In this document: in pieces, positions 17,640 through 26,106 of the stretch
How the letters are laid out: the number at the start of each line of letters is the position of its first letter
Position numbering within the stretch: the stretch's first letter is position 1
Assembly: GCF_000175935.2 (NCBI RefSeq)
Contig: NC_014839.1
Location: 186,001 to 250,000, forward strand
Source of the DNA: Pantoea sp. At-9b
Lineage (GTDB): Bacteria > Pseudomonadota > Gammaproteobacteria > Enterobacterales > Enterobacteriaceae
Direction of reading: 5' to 3'
Length of the DNA stretch: 64,000 bases
Notes under the pieces: generated by a model
Databases searched by the model: none
Told to the model about the DNA's origin: nothing
The model's input: the letters and a program-made list of their open reading frames with translations, nothing else
Position numbers and translations under genes: made by a program

Positions 17640-18167
17640 ATGAACACCTTCGTTGCAACGCCATTATCCCCCACTGATTGCCGCCTAAGCGACCATTTGC
17701 ACGCGTTGGGGATTGAGCTGCCCCCCGTGCCAATGCCCGTGGCTAATTTTGTCACCTGGCGAGTGTTCGGCAACTTTCTTTATCTCTCCGGCCAGGGACC
17801 GCTGGAGGCCAATGGTTATCTGCACACCGGCAAAGTCGGCGATGAGGTCAGCGTGGAGGATGCCTATCACCACGCACGGTTGACCGGTCTTAACTTGCTC
17901 GCCGTCGCCCGCCAGGCCACCGGCGATCTCGGTGCCGTCAAAAGCGTGGTCAAGTTGCTGGGCTGGGTCAACGCACAGGATACCTTCCGGCAGCATCCTC
18001 AGGTGATCAACGGTTGTTCCGATCTGTTTGTGCAGGTTTTTGGCGAACAGATTGGACGTGGAGCACGTTCCGCGATCGGTGCCGGATCGCTGCCGCAAAA
18101 CCAGACGGTAGAGATCGAAGCCATTCTCGAACTTCAGGAGGCGGTCGCCGATGGATTACGTCTTTGA
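17640..18167 (+). CDS. RidA-family (YjgF/UK114) enamine/imine deaminase-like protein
   Basis: 175 residues from the ATG at 17640; upstream in-frame ATGs would place the operator inside the gene. Family signatures include NFVTWRVFGNFLYLSGQGP, a trimer-core motif, and GARSAIGAGSLPQNQTVEIEAILEL at the end, with the conserved arginine (in GRGARSAIG). RidA proteins hydrolyse reactive enamines/imines released by PLP dehydratases, giving 2-keto acids and ammonia. The same operon ends with such a dehydratase, so the pairing is chemically sensible. It overlaps the next gene by 17 nt. The length is above the usual 125-130 for RidA itself, so it belongs to a longer subfamily. Confidence 0.83.
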   Translation: MNTFVATPLSPTDCRLSDHLHALGIELPPVPMPVANFVTWRVFGNFLYLSGQGPLEANGYLHTGKVGDEVSVEDAYHHARLTGLNLLAVARQATGDLGAVKSVVKLLGWVNAQDTFRQHPQVINGCSDLFVQVFGEQIGRGARSAIGAGSLPQNQTVEIEAILELQEAVADGLRL

Positions 18168-18813
18168 TTTTGCTTCTCTGCTGCCTTACAGCGCTGTGTT
18201 GGCAAAGGGACTGATGGAAACCGCTCTCTATGCCCTGTTGTCGATTCTGTTTGGGTTGAGTATCGGTGCGATCGGCGCATTGACGCTGGTTTATGCCCGC
18301 CCGGGCTGGCGGCGACTGGTGCGCTGCTATGTGGAGTTTTTTCGCAACACGCCGTCGCTGGTGCAATTGTTTCTGATCTATTTCGGGTTACCCAGCCTCG
18401 GATTGCATCTCTCACCACCGGTGGCCGGGATCATCGCGCTGTCGTTGTATTGCGGTGCTTATATGACGGAGATCCTGCGCGCTGGATTGGTCTCGCTACC
18501 ACGCGGTTTAAGCGAGGCCGGTGAAGCGCTTGGTCTGTCCAAGCGCCAGATTATCCGTTATGTGCTGACTCTCCCGGCCATGCAGAACGTCTTCCCGGCG
18601 CTCGCCAGCCAGATGGTACTGACGCTGATTGGCACCAGTCTGATTTCACAAATCGGCGTAGAAGAGATCTTCCACAGCGGCAGCTTTGTTGACTCGCGCA
18701 CCTTTCGCAGCTTTGAAATTTATCTGCTGATTTGCGGCCTGTATTTCTTCGCCGTCAGCCTGATGAAGGTGCTGTTGCGCATGGTGTGGTATCGCTTTCA
18801 GGCGCGGAGGTAA
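18151..18813 (+). CDS. Polar amino acid ABC permease (HisQ/HisM family), first subunit
   Basis: 220 residues with about five membrane helices. The characteristic N-terminal GLMETALYALLSILFG and ATPase-contact region EAGEALGLSKRQIIRYVLTLPAMQNVFP are those of histidine/glutamine-type permeases. It forms a heterodimer with the next gene's product. Start overlaps the RidA-family gene. Confidence 0.88.
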   Translation: MDYVFDFASLLPYSAVLAKGLMETALYALLSILFGLSIGAIGALTLVYARPGWRRLVRCYVEFFRNTPSLVQLFLIYFGLPSLGLHLSPPVAGIIALSLYCGAYMTEILRAGLVSLPRGLSEAGEALGLSKRQIIRYVLTLPAMQNVFPALASQMVLTLIGTSLISQIGVEEIFHSGSFVDSRTFRSFEIYLLICGLYFFAVSLMKVLLRMVWYRFQARR

Positions 18814-18815
18814 CC

Positions 18816-19472
18816 ATGCGCGGCATCTCTATACACGACATCTGGATGATCATCAGTGCGTTGCGCTGGACCCTGTTGCTGGCGCTCTGCACCTTTGCCT
18901 GCGGTGCGGTAATCGGGTTACTGGTGGCAGTCGCACGGACTTCTCATCAGCGTGGGTTGCAGGCCGTGGCGTGGTTTTACGTCGAATTGGTTCAGGGCAT
19001 CCCCCTGCTTGGCATGTTGTTCCTGCTGTTCTTCGGTATGCCGGTGTTCCTCGGCATTGACGTCAGCTCCTTTACCGCAGCGCTGGTCGCTTTTTCGCTC
19101 TCCGCCGGGGCATTTCTCGGTGAGATTTGGCGTGGCAGCATCATGGCCGTGCCCAAAGGACAATGGGAAGCCTCGTTGTCACTGGGAATCTCACGGCTGC
19201 AAATGCTGCGTACCGTGATCCTGCCGCAGGCGTTGCGCCTGTCGCTGCCACCGACCGTCGGGTTTTCCGTACAGTTGATTAAAAACACCTCACTGGCGGC
19301 GCTGGTGGGCTTCGTAGAGCTGACCCGATCCGGGCAGATTGTCAGCGGATCCACGCTGCAACCGCTGCTGATTTATCTGTTGGTTGCGCTCTGTTATTTC
19401 GCGCTGTGCTTTCCGCTAGCGCGTCTCTCCCTTCACCTGGAGGCACGTTTCCATGTCGCTGGTCGTCATTGA
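18816..19472 (+). CDS. Polar amino acid ABC permease, second subunit
   Basis: 218 residues from the ATG at 18816, which has a perfect GGAGG ribosome binding site at the end of the previous gene. The ATPase-contact loop is QWEASLSLGISRLQMLRTVILPQALR, followed by LPPTVGFSVQLIKNTSLAALVGF as in the family. It overlaps the ATPase gene by 20 nt. Confidence 0.88.
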   Translation: MRGISIHDIWMIISALRWTLLLALCTFACGAVIGLLVAVARTSHQRGLQAVAWFYVELVQGIPLLGMLFLLFFGMPVFLGIDVSSFTAALVAFSLSAGAFLGEIWRGSIMAVPKGQWEASLSLGISRLQMLRTVILPQALRLSLPPTVGFSVQLIKNTSLAALVGFVELTRSGQIVSGSTLQPLLIYLLVALCYFALCFPLARLSLHLEARFHVAGRH

Positions 19473-20181
19473 TGCAATCAGAAAAAGTTTTGGACCCAAC
19501 GAGGTGCTGCGCGGCATCACCACCCATGTCGATCGCGGCGATATCGTCACCATTATCGGCAAAAGTGGCTCGGGCAAAAGCACATTGCTGCGCTGCATTA
19601 ATGGTCTGGAAAAACCGGACAGCGGCACCATTCACGTCGGCGGTCTGCCCGTCGGTGGTTCGCCAGCGGAGTTGCAGAAGCTGCGCCAGAACGTCGGCAT
19701 GGTGTTTCAGAGCTTTAACCTGTTTCCTCATTTAACGGCGGCCGAAAACGTTACCCTGGCACCGTTGTTGACGCGTCGTATCACCAAAGCCGAAGCGCCC
19801 GCGCTGGCAAAACGCCTGCTGGAACAGGTCGGGTTGGGACAAAAGCGCGATGCGTTTCCCTCCTCTCTGTCTGGCGGCCAGCAGCAGCGTGTGGCTATTG
19901 CCCGCGCACTGGCAATGTCGCCGGAAGTGATGTTATTCGATGAAGCCACGTCGGCACTCGACCCGGAACTGGTGGGTGAAGTGCTACGGGTAATGGAAGA
20001 CCTGGCAAAGGAAGGCATGACAATGATTGCGGTGACGCATGAGATGGCGTTTGCCCGCAAGGTATCCAGCAAGGTGATTTTTATGCATCAGGGCGAGGTC
20101 TGGGAAAGCGGCCCGCCTGCCGAGATTTTTGGTGCGCCACGCACCCCGGAATTACAACGCTTTGTACAAACCCCCGTTTAA
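19453..20181 (+). CDS. Polar amino acid ABC ATPase (GlnQ/HisP type)
   Basis: 242 residues. Walker A GKSGSGKST, Q-loop MVFQSFNLFPHLTAAENVTLAP, signature LSGGQQQR, Walker B VMLFDEATSALDPE and switch histidine in VTHEMAFARKVS. This combination is diagnostic of polar amino acid importers. It energises uptake through the two preceding permeases. Confidence 0.9.
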   Translation: MSLVVIDAIRKSFGPNEVLRGITTHVDRGDIVTIIGKSGSGKSTLLRCINGLEKPDSGTIHVGGLPVGGSPAELQKLRQNVGMVFQSFNLFPHLTAAENVTLAPLLTRRITKAEAPALAKRLLEQVGLGQKRDAFPSSLSGGQQQRVAIARALAMSPEVMLFDEATSALDPELVGEVLRVMEDLAKEGMTMIAVTHEMAFARKVSSKVIFMHQGEVWESGPPAEIFGAPRTPELQRFVQTPV

Positions 20182-20199
20182 CGACACCGGAGAATAGGC

Positions 20200-20985
20200 A
20201 TGAAAACAATTGGTAAAACCCTGGCGCTGGTGGCGCTGTGTGCCCTGCCGTTTTTGGCGCAGGCCAACTCACTCGATGACATTAAATCTCGTGGCGTACT
20301 GCGAGTAGCCACCACCGTTGATGCCGCTCCCTGGGGCTTCACTGATGCCGCCGGTAAACCCACCGGGCTGGATGTGGATTTGGCGCAGAAACTGGCCGAT
20401 AACATGGGGGTCAAACTGCAATTGCAGCAGGTCACCGGGGCCAACCGCATCCCTTATCTGATGTCACGCAAAGTAGACGTACTGATCGCCGCACTCGGCT
20501 CCAGCCCGGAACGCGCCAAACTGGTGAACTTCTCTGAACCTTACGCGGCGGTGTATCTCGGCGTGTATGGCGGCAGTGACGTGAAAAAAGTCACCAAACT
20601 GAGCGATCTGAGCAATGCCACCATCGCTGTGCCAAAAGGCTCCACTCCGGATCTGACGCTCAGCGACCAGAACCCCCAGGGCAACTATCTGCGCCTCGAA
20701 GATACCGCCTCGGCAGTCAGCGCCTTTTTATCCGGTCAGGCACCGATGTTCGCCGAAAACAATCTGATTGCGCAGAAAGTCGCGCAGGAAAACCCAGCGA
20801 AACATATCGAACTGAAATATCTGCTGCGTAAAAGCCCGGCTTATATTGCCATCCGTCCCGGCCAGCCCGAGCTGATGGCCGCCATTAACCAGTTTATCGA
20901 CAAAAGCACCCAGGACGGCGAGCTGCCTGCGCTGCGCCAGAAATGGTTTAACGATGCGCAAAACGATCTGAAAACGGAGCAGTAA
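20200..20985 (+). CDS. Periplasmic amino acid binding protein
   Basis: 261 residues with a clear signal peptide (MKTIGKTLALVALCALPFLAQA). The mature protein has the family-3 binding-protein pattern: GVLRVATTVDAAPWGF, GLDVDLAQKLADNMG, VLIAALGSSPERAKLVNFSEPY and a C-terminal EGxLPALxQKWFND segment. It delivers the ligand to the permease pair. The ligand is probably an amino acid or N-acyl amino acid, judged from the downstream enzymes. Confidence 0.88.
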   Translation: MKTIGKTLALVALCALPFLAQANSLDDIKSRGVLRVATTVDAAPWGFTDAAGKPTGLDVDLAQKLADNMGVKLQLQQVTGANRIPYLMSRKVDVLIAALGSSPERAKLVNFSEPYAAVYLGVYGGSDVKKVTKLSDLSNATIAVPKGSTPDLTLSDQNPQGNYLRLEDTASAVSAFLSGQAPMFAENNLIAQKVAQENPAKHIELKYLLRKSPAYIAIRPGQPELMAAINQFIDKSTQDGELPALRQKWFNDAQNDLKTEQ

Positions 20986-20987
20986 TC

Positions 20988-21980
20988 ATGTCGATAGTGT
21001 TCAGTGAGATCGATTTTAACCGGCAGGGTAAACAGGTGGGATTTGCACATCTGCCACTGTCAGCGCATAACGACGCCTGGGGTACCATTGCCATGCCGTT
21101 GGCGGTGATCGCGAATGGCAGTGGGCCAACGATGTTGATCACCGGAGGGATCCACGGCGATGAGTATGAAGGGCCGATTATTATCAATGAATTGATCCGC
21201 GATCTGACGGCGGATCAGCTTCAGGGGCGTCTGATCCTGCTGCCCTGCGCCAACACGCCTGCGGTACGGGCCTCAATGCGCGTCAGCCCACTTGATAATA
21301 AAAATCTGGCACGCGTGTTCCCCGGTAACCCCTGGGGCACACCCACCGAACAGATCGCCGCCTGGATTCACGATGCCATCTTCCCGCTGTGTGATTTCTA
21401 CCTCGATCTGCACAGCGGCGGCAGCTCACTGTTTATTGAAGAGAGCGCGCAGGTGGTGGTGACTGATGAACTCAGCCCGCAGGTGCGTGAACAAAGCGAA
21501 GCGATGGCACGCGCCTTTGCTGCCACATTGACGGTGGTCACCAACAATATGGGCGATCCGCGTACCAGCTGTGGTGCAGCGGCTAACCTCGGCTTACCGG
21601 CGATTGCGGCAGAGATGGGCTGGAACGGCAGCGTGTCACCCCGCGGGGTGACACGCACCCGCGCCGCCGTGGCTCGCGTCCTCAATCATCTCGGTCTGAT
21701 CACATCGGAGACGCCACCCGCTGAAGCATCGCAGCAGGTGTTTATCCCGGCGGGTGGCAATCTGCTGTCGCCGGGAGATGGTTGGTTTGAGCCCTTGCAT
21801 AACATTGGTGATCAGGTCAGCGCCGGTGAACTGGCGGGCTGGCTGCACCGTCTTACCGAACCCACTGCACAGCCGCAGGCGGTACATTTCACCACCGGCG
21901 GACAGATTTATTCACAACGCACTTTTGGTGCCACCGCGCAGGGCAACAGCCTCGCGGTGCTGGTACAGGATGTAAAGTGA
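20988..21980 (+). CDS. M14-family deacylase (AstE/AspA/DoeB-like)
   Basis: 330 residues of the succinylglutamate desuccinylase/aspartoacylase superfamily. Zinc ligands H56 and E59 sit in GGIHGDEYEG and H142 in DLHSGG; the substrate-binding block is ASMRVSPLDNKNLARVFPG. Within the superfamily this layout most resembles ectoine-pathway N-acetyl-diaminobutyrate deacetylase (DoeB/EutE). It should remove an acyl group from an imported N-acyl amino acid, but the other ectoine genes (ectoine hydrolase, transaminase) are absent, so ectoine itself is unlikely. It follows the binding-protein gene by 2 nt and overlaps the dehydratase gene by one base. Confidence 0.82.
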   Translation: MSIVFSEIDFNRQGKQVGFAHLPLSAHNDAWGTIAMPLAVIANGSGPTMLITGGIHGDEYEGPIIINELIRDLTADQLQGRLILLPCANTPAVRASMRVSPLDNKNLARVFPGNPWGTPTEQIAAWIHDAIFPLCDFYLDLHSGGSSLFIEESAQVVVTDELSPQVREQSEAMARAFAATLTVVTNNMGDPRTSCGAAANLGLPAIAAEMGWNGSVSPRGVTRTRAAVARVLNHLGLITSETPPAEASQQVFIPAGGNLLSPGDGWFEPLHNIGDQVSAGELAGWLHRLTEPTAQPQAVHFTTGGQIYSQRTFGATAQGNSLAVLVQDVK

Positions 21981-22921
21981 TGATCGAGGATATTAACGTC
22001 AATGATTATCTTGCCGCGCTGGAGCGTGTGCGTCCGTGGGTGCGTAAAACGCCGCTGGTGGAAGCCGCCCCATGGCAACCGGTGCCCGGCATTGAACTGC
22101 GTCTGAAAGCGGAATGTTCACAGGTGACCGGCTCGTTTAAGTCGCGCGGTGCTTTTAACCGGGTGCTTAACCTGCCACAAAACGTTCGCCAGCAAGGGCT
22201 GGCCACCGCGTCAGGCGGAAATTTTGGTGCTGCGGTCGCTTATGTCGGCCAGCAACTGGCTCTGCCCGCTGACGTGTTTGTCATGAACACCAGTACCGAG
22301 CTGACACGCCAGCGTATCGAAAGCTATGGGGCAACACTGACGGTGGAAGGCGATTTCTGGGATCAGAGCTGGGATGCGGCGGGTGCACGTATTAAGGAAA
22401 CCGGTGGTACTCTGCTGCATCCCTACGCGGATCGCGATGTGATTATCGGCCAGGGCACGATGGCGCTGGAGATCCTCGAACAGTGGCCAGAGGTGGAAAC
22501 GCTGGTGGTGTCGATCGGCGGCGGCGGCCTGATTGCCGGGGTGGCACAGGCGGCAAAATTGCTGAAACCGGGCATTCGTATTATCGGTGTGGAGGCAGCA
22601 GGTTGCCCGATGATGTGGACCAGCCGGCAACAGCAACAGATCGTCAAACTGGAGCAGGTGAAAACCATTGTGCCGATCCTGGCGGCCCGTTCTACTGAAG
22701 CGATTAACTTTGCGTTGGTGGAACAGTACGTTGATGAGACCGTACTGGTGCCGGAAGATCAGGTCGAAGCATCGGCCCGTGAAGTCTGGGCAGCCACCGG
22801 GCTGGCGATTGAACTGGGCGCGGCAACGGCCGTGGCGGCGGTGACGCGTCAGCTGTTTACCCTCAACGCAGACGAGAAAGTCGCCGTGGTGTTGTGTGGT
22901 AGCGGAACCAATGGTATTTAA
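21980..22921 (+). CDS. PLP-dependent threonine dehydratase-like enzyme (EutB-like)
   Basis: 313 residues of fold type II. The PLP lysine is in SFKSRGAF (about residue 54), with SGGNFG near 78-83 and the phosphate-binding SIGGGGLIAG near 175. It lacks the C-terminal ACT regulatory domain of biosynthetic IlvA, as catabolic dehydratases do. A hydroxy-amino acid would be converted to an enamine, which the RidA-family protein can hydrolyse to a keto acid. Hydroxyectoine gene clusters hold a similar enzyme (EutB), but here the rest is different. The start ATG overlaps the deacylase stop (TGATG); a GTG one codon earlier is also possible. Confidence 0.85.
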   Translation: MIEDINVNDYLAALERVRPWVRKTPLVEAAPWQPVPGIELRLKAECSQVTGSFKSRGAFNRVLNLPQNVRQQGLATASGGNFGAAVAYVGQQLALPADVFVMNTSTELTRQRIESYGATLTVEGDFWDQSWDAAGARIKETGGTLLHPYADRDVIIGQGTMALEILEQWPEVETLVVSIGGGGLIAGVAQAAKLLKPGIRIIGVEAAGCPMMWTSRQQQQIVKLEQVKTIVPILAARSTEAINFALVEQYVDETVLVPEDQVEASAREVWAATGLAIELGAATAVAAVTRQLFTLNADEKVAVVLCGSGTNGI

Positions 22922-22978
22922 GAGTTCAATTGAGTCCCTTACAAGGTAAAAAAACAACCATGGACTTCATATGAAGCC

Positions 22979-23042
22979 CTTATCCTTATCCGTCTGGTTC
23001 TACCATATTTCCCTCCGTTGCTCATTTACGTGATAGGATAAG
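22979..23042. promoter_or_regulatory. Inverted CTTATCCT/AGGATAAG arms upstream of hipB
   Basis: CTTATCCT at 22979-22986 and its exact reverse complement at 23035-23042 flank the presumed hipB promoter. HipB of E. coli is known to bind TATCC-N8-GGATA sites; the cores here match but the spacing is larger, so they may be two half-site pairs bridged by HipB dimers. Confidence 0.45.
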
Positions 23043-23093
23043 AGATTCAAAATCATCCTTTATGCATAAAAATTAGCATCAGGAGCTTTATTT

Positions 23094-23408
23094 ATGGCCC
23101 TTAATCTTTATTCTGAAGCCAGACTGCTCTCTGAGTTGGGTCAACGGCTGAAAGATCACCGCCTACGCCGCAATATGCTGCAAAAGGATCTGGCAGCAAA
23201 AGCCGGGATCTCGGTTTCCGCCCTGAAGAAGCTGGAGAATGACGGTAAAGCCACGCTGGAAAATTTTATGAAAGTGGTTTTTGCCTTGCGACTCGAAAAA
23301 GAGATGAGCGGGCTGTTTGTCGCACCGGCGTTGAGTATCGCGCAGGTTGAAGCGCTGAAGCAGCCGACCCGGCAACGTGCGACTCAACGCAAGAGGAAAG
23401 AACCATGA
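23094..23408 (+). CDS. hipB: HipB-like antitoxin, Xre-family repressor
   Basis: 104 residues. The helix-turn-helix covers about 12-66 (LGQRLKDHRLRRNMLQKDLAAKAGISVSALKKLENDGKATL), followed by a basic C-terminal tail. HipB binds and inhibits the HipA kinase and represses its operon. Its gene overlaps hipA by 4 bases (ATGA), the normal hipBA arrangement. The ribosome binding site is CAGGAG upstream of the ATG. Confidence 0.85.
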   Translation: MALNLYSEARLLSELGQRLKDHRLRRNMLQKDLAAKAGISVSALKKLENDGKATLENFMKVVFALRLEKEMSGLFVAPALSIAQVEALKQPTRQRATQRKRKEP

Positions 23409-24667
23409 CAAAAAGCTATCAACCTCTGCAGCGGCTGGAAATTATCTATCAGGGCTGGGGCGATCACTTTCCGCTGGGTATCCTGGCGGCTGGCAGAGAT
23501 CGCGGGCAATGGCTGTTTGAATATTCAGCCGAAAGCATTGACCGTGGCATTGAATTGTCGCCGCTGCTGCATCCGCCGGTCAGCACCACCTATGCCGACT
23601 TTGAACGTCATCAGGAAGGCATCCCCGGTTTTATAGCCGACTCGTTGCCCGATGGCTGGGGCCGGTTGCTGATGGATCGCCTGTTACGACGCAATAATAT
23701 CGAACCTGCCGCCTTGTCGGTGCTGGATCGACTGGCAATGTTAGGTGATAACACCATGGGCGCACTCACCTATCGCCCGTTGCTCGACATGCCGGAGCAG
23801 CAGCACCAGCATATTGATGATCTGATTGTCCTCGCCGAACAAATCAAGATTGAAGTTGCTGGCCAGGATTCTGAGGTGCTACCGGAGCTGGTCAGGCTGG
23901 GCGGTTCGCCACACGGTGCACGCCCCAAAGTGCTGGTGGAGTTCGACCCGGTTACGGGTCATATTGCCGCCCAAGCCTTCGCGGGTAGCCATCCCTGGTT
24001 GATCAAATTCCCTGCGGCCCAGGAGGGGGTATGGGTGTGTGCCTTGGAAGAAGTGTATGCCCGGCTGGCGCGGCAAGCGGGCATCGATTTCCCTGACAGC
24101 CGCTGGTTTGATTTGGGCAACGGTTTATCTGCTTTCGGCGTGAAACGCTTTGATCGTCACGCCGGTCTACGTGTGCCGGTACTGAGCATGGCAGGTGCGC
24201 TGCAGGCGGATTTCCGCCTGCCCTGTCTCGACTACAGCGATATATTGCAGGCGACCGGCATGATCACCCGCTCGATGGTGGAGCGTGAAATTCAGGCGCG
24301 CCGTATGGTGTTCAATGTCATCATGAATAACCAGGATGATCACGCCAAAAACTTTGCCTTTGTCCTGAACCAGCAGGAAGAATGGCAGGTCTCCCCCGCC
24401 TACGATCTGACCCTGCAAATGGGGCCAGGTGGTCAACATCAGACCTCGGTGGCGGGTTATGGTCGGGATATCAGCCGGAAAGCCTTATTAAAAGCCGCAG
24501 CATCCGCCGATATTGCGGACAAGACCCTGCAACGCATTATTGAAGAAGTCAGCGACGTCGCCGCGATGTTTGTGCCAACGGCACAGGCGTTGGGCGGTGC
24601 CATCCCCGCCAACGTGATTCAAGCGACAGCGGATAAGATCAACGCCAACATCAGAGCACTGGGTTAA
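23405..24667 (+). CDS. hipA: HipA-family serine/threonine kinase toxin
   Basis: 420 residues, close to the 440 of E. coli HipA. The N-terminal lobe (about 15-110) is the HipA-coupling domain. S168 in LGGSPHGARPK corresponds to the flexible phosphate-loop serine that HipA autophosphorylates. The catalytic region reads NNQDDHAKNF (308-317), with the metal-binding D334 in SPAYDL. HipA of E. coli phosphorylates glutamyl-tRNA synthetase and causes persistence; the target here is not known. All visible catalytic motifs are intact, so it is probably active. Its stop overlaps the next gene by one base. Confidence 0.88.
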   Translation: MTKSYQPLQRLEIIYQGWGDHFPLGILAAGRDRGQWLFEYSAESIDRGIELSPLLHPPVSTTYADFERHQEGIPGFIADSLPDGWGRLLMDRLLRRNNIEPAALSVLDRLAMLGDNTMGALTYRPLLDMPEQQHQHIDDLIVLAEQIKIEVAGQDSEVLPELVRLGGSPHGARPKVLVEFDPVTGHIAAQAFAGSHPWLIKFPAAQEGVWVCALEEVYARLARQAGIDFPDSRWFDLGNGLSAFGVKRFDRHAGLRVPVLSMAGALQADFRLPCLDYSDILQATGMITRSMVEREIQARRMVFNVIMNNQDDHAKNFAFVLNQQEEWQVSPAYDLTLQMGPGGQHQTSVAGYGRDISRKALLKAAASADIADKTLQRIIEEVSDVAAMFVPTAQALGGAIPANVIQATADKINANIRALG

Positions 24668-25206
24668 TGTTTACCACTCCCCGCCTCACCTGCGCACAAA
24701 TAACAGCCGCAGACTGGGATTTTTATCACCGCCTGCTGACCTCTCCGCACGTGCTGTACTACGTCTCTGATGCCAAAACCGAGGAGGAAATTCGCGCCTC
24801 GTTTGAGACGCGCCTACCACTCTGGTCGCCGCAGAGTCAGCACTGGTTATGTCTGATGGTGCGCGACAGGTTGAGCGGCGAACCCTTTGGCGTAACGGGC
24901 TATATCCATCATGATCACCATTGTGCTGAGGTGGGTTTTCTGTTCGCCCCTGAAGCTCAGGGCAAAGGCTACGCCGCAGAATCACTGCTGGCGTTGTGCG
25001 ACTATGCGTTTACCACGGGCGGGATTAACCGCCTGATTGCGACCGTCACCGCTGGCAACCTCCCTTCCCGTCGCTTGCTGGAAAAAGCCGGATTTATTCT
25101 GGAGGCCGAAATCCCGCAAAGTTATTGGTTAAGAAATCGCTGGCACAGCGACTGGCAATTTAGTATGTCTCATCCGCATGACAGAATAATAACGCACGCA
25201 GATTAA
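24667..25206 (+). CDS. GNAT-family N-acetyltransferase (RimJ/RimL-like)
   Basis: 179 residues. The acetyl-CoA site is in EVGFLFAPEAQGKGYAAESLLAL (about 92-115), and the C-terminal NLPSRRLLEKAGFILEAEIPQSYWLRNRWHSDWQFSM segment is typical of RimJ/RimL/SpeG-like enzymes. It overlaps hipA by one base (TAATG), so it is translated in the same operon. This could simply be a hitch-hiking gene, or a third component that modifies the toxin, antitoxin or target; nothing in the sequence decides this. Confidence 0.8.
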   Translation: MFTTPRLTCAQITAADWDFYHRLLTSPHVLYYVSDAKTEEEIRASFETRLPLWSPQSQHWLCLMVRDRLSGEPFGVTGYIHHDHHCAEVGFLFAPEAQGKGYAAESLLALCDYAFTTGGINRLIATVTAGNLPSRRLLEKAGFILEAEIPQSYWLRNRWHSDWQFSMSHPHDRIITHAD

Positions 25207-25854
25207 TTAACAAATCAACAAACGGGCAGGCGTGATTTCACTCGAAATACATTCGGCCATCGAAGACGTCGCCCCGTTATTTTTATCTGCCAATGAAGCA
25301 ACATAATCTTCGGCATTAAAATTAATAACCGATGTTTCGATGCCAAACGCGGAAAGATCATCCGTCAATGATGAAAAAAGACTCTCCACTCCCCTGCTGA
25401 TAGCATAATTCACCGAAATGTCCGGCGATGATTGCTTATCATGACCCGAGGATACCAGGATCAGCCTCCCGCGGTTTTTATATCTGAAATATGGAATAAT
25501 CTCACGTATCAGCAGTAATGGATTCGTGAGCCCGAACGTGACAGATGAAATGATTTCATCAGCCATCATCTCTTCCACGGGTTTTGTTGACAAGGTGCTG
25601 TCGCACAATATTACCCCATCGACACTGGCGAAATCGTCAATAATGGCTTGAAGATGGGAGGCTATTCCCCGGCTCTCGTTACGTGCTATTTCCACACCAA
25701 CAAACTGGTGCGGAAAGCGGGAGGTCAGGTCGGCAATCTTAATATAATCTTCAACAATAGCAGCGATATAGCATCCACTCTGCAACAAGTGCACAACAAT
25801 TTCCTTACCCATCCCGGACTCCGCGCCTGCTACGATCCATTTCATCTTATTCAT
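25207..25854 (-). CDS. Atypical SDR-fold protein with altered catalytic motif
   Basis: 215 residues with an SDR nucleotide-binding start (WIVAGAESGMGKEIV, glycines near 10-16) and a core with LILVSS (S135/S136). The usual Y-x-x-x-K reads Y150-A-I-S-R154, so the catalytic lysine is replaced by arginine. The NNAG motif is also changed (CDSTLS). Such proteins may have lost dehydrogenase activity and act as NAD-binding regulators; this is inference. It is convergent with the GNAT gene and divergent from the porin. M4 (25845) is an alternative start. Confidence 0.6.
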   Translation of the reverse strand: MNKMKWIVAGAESGMGKEIVVHLLQSGCYIAAIVEDYIKIADLTSRFPHQFVGVEIARNESRGIASHLQAIIDDFASVDGVILCDSTLSTKPVEEMMADEIISSVTFGLTNPLLLIREIIPYFRYKNRGRLILVSSGHDKQSSPDISVNYAISRGVESLFSSLTDDLSAFGIETSVINFNAEDYVASLADKNNGATSSMAECISSEITPARLLIC

Positions 25855-26106
25855 CTGTCAGAGTGCCATCACAACCTGTCTCATTCATGTGAGTTGAGTA
25901 GACTAATAACACAGGTGTAACGGCTTTTAATTTACCAAACTGTGCTAAACCGTGATCGACTGCACACCAATAGAACTAATTTACCTTATTGTGCGGATTT
26001 TAATTACATAGATTTACTGAACTTGAAATGAATGTTACATACCACAGCTGCGGAAATAAGTTCCCGCATTATTAAATATTATAAGCAGTGTTTTTCGAGG
26101 GATAAA

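Noticed and set aside
20988..22921. Ectoine or hydroxyectoine degradation locus
   Set aside because: Only the deacylase and dehydratase resemble that pathway; ectoine hydrolase and aminotransferase are missing.
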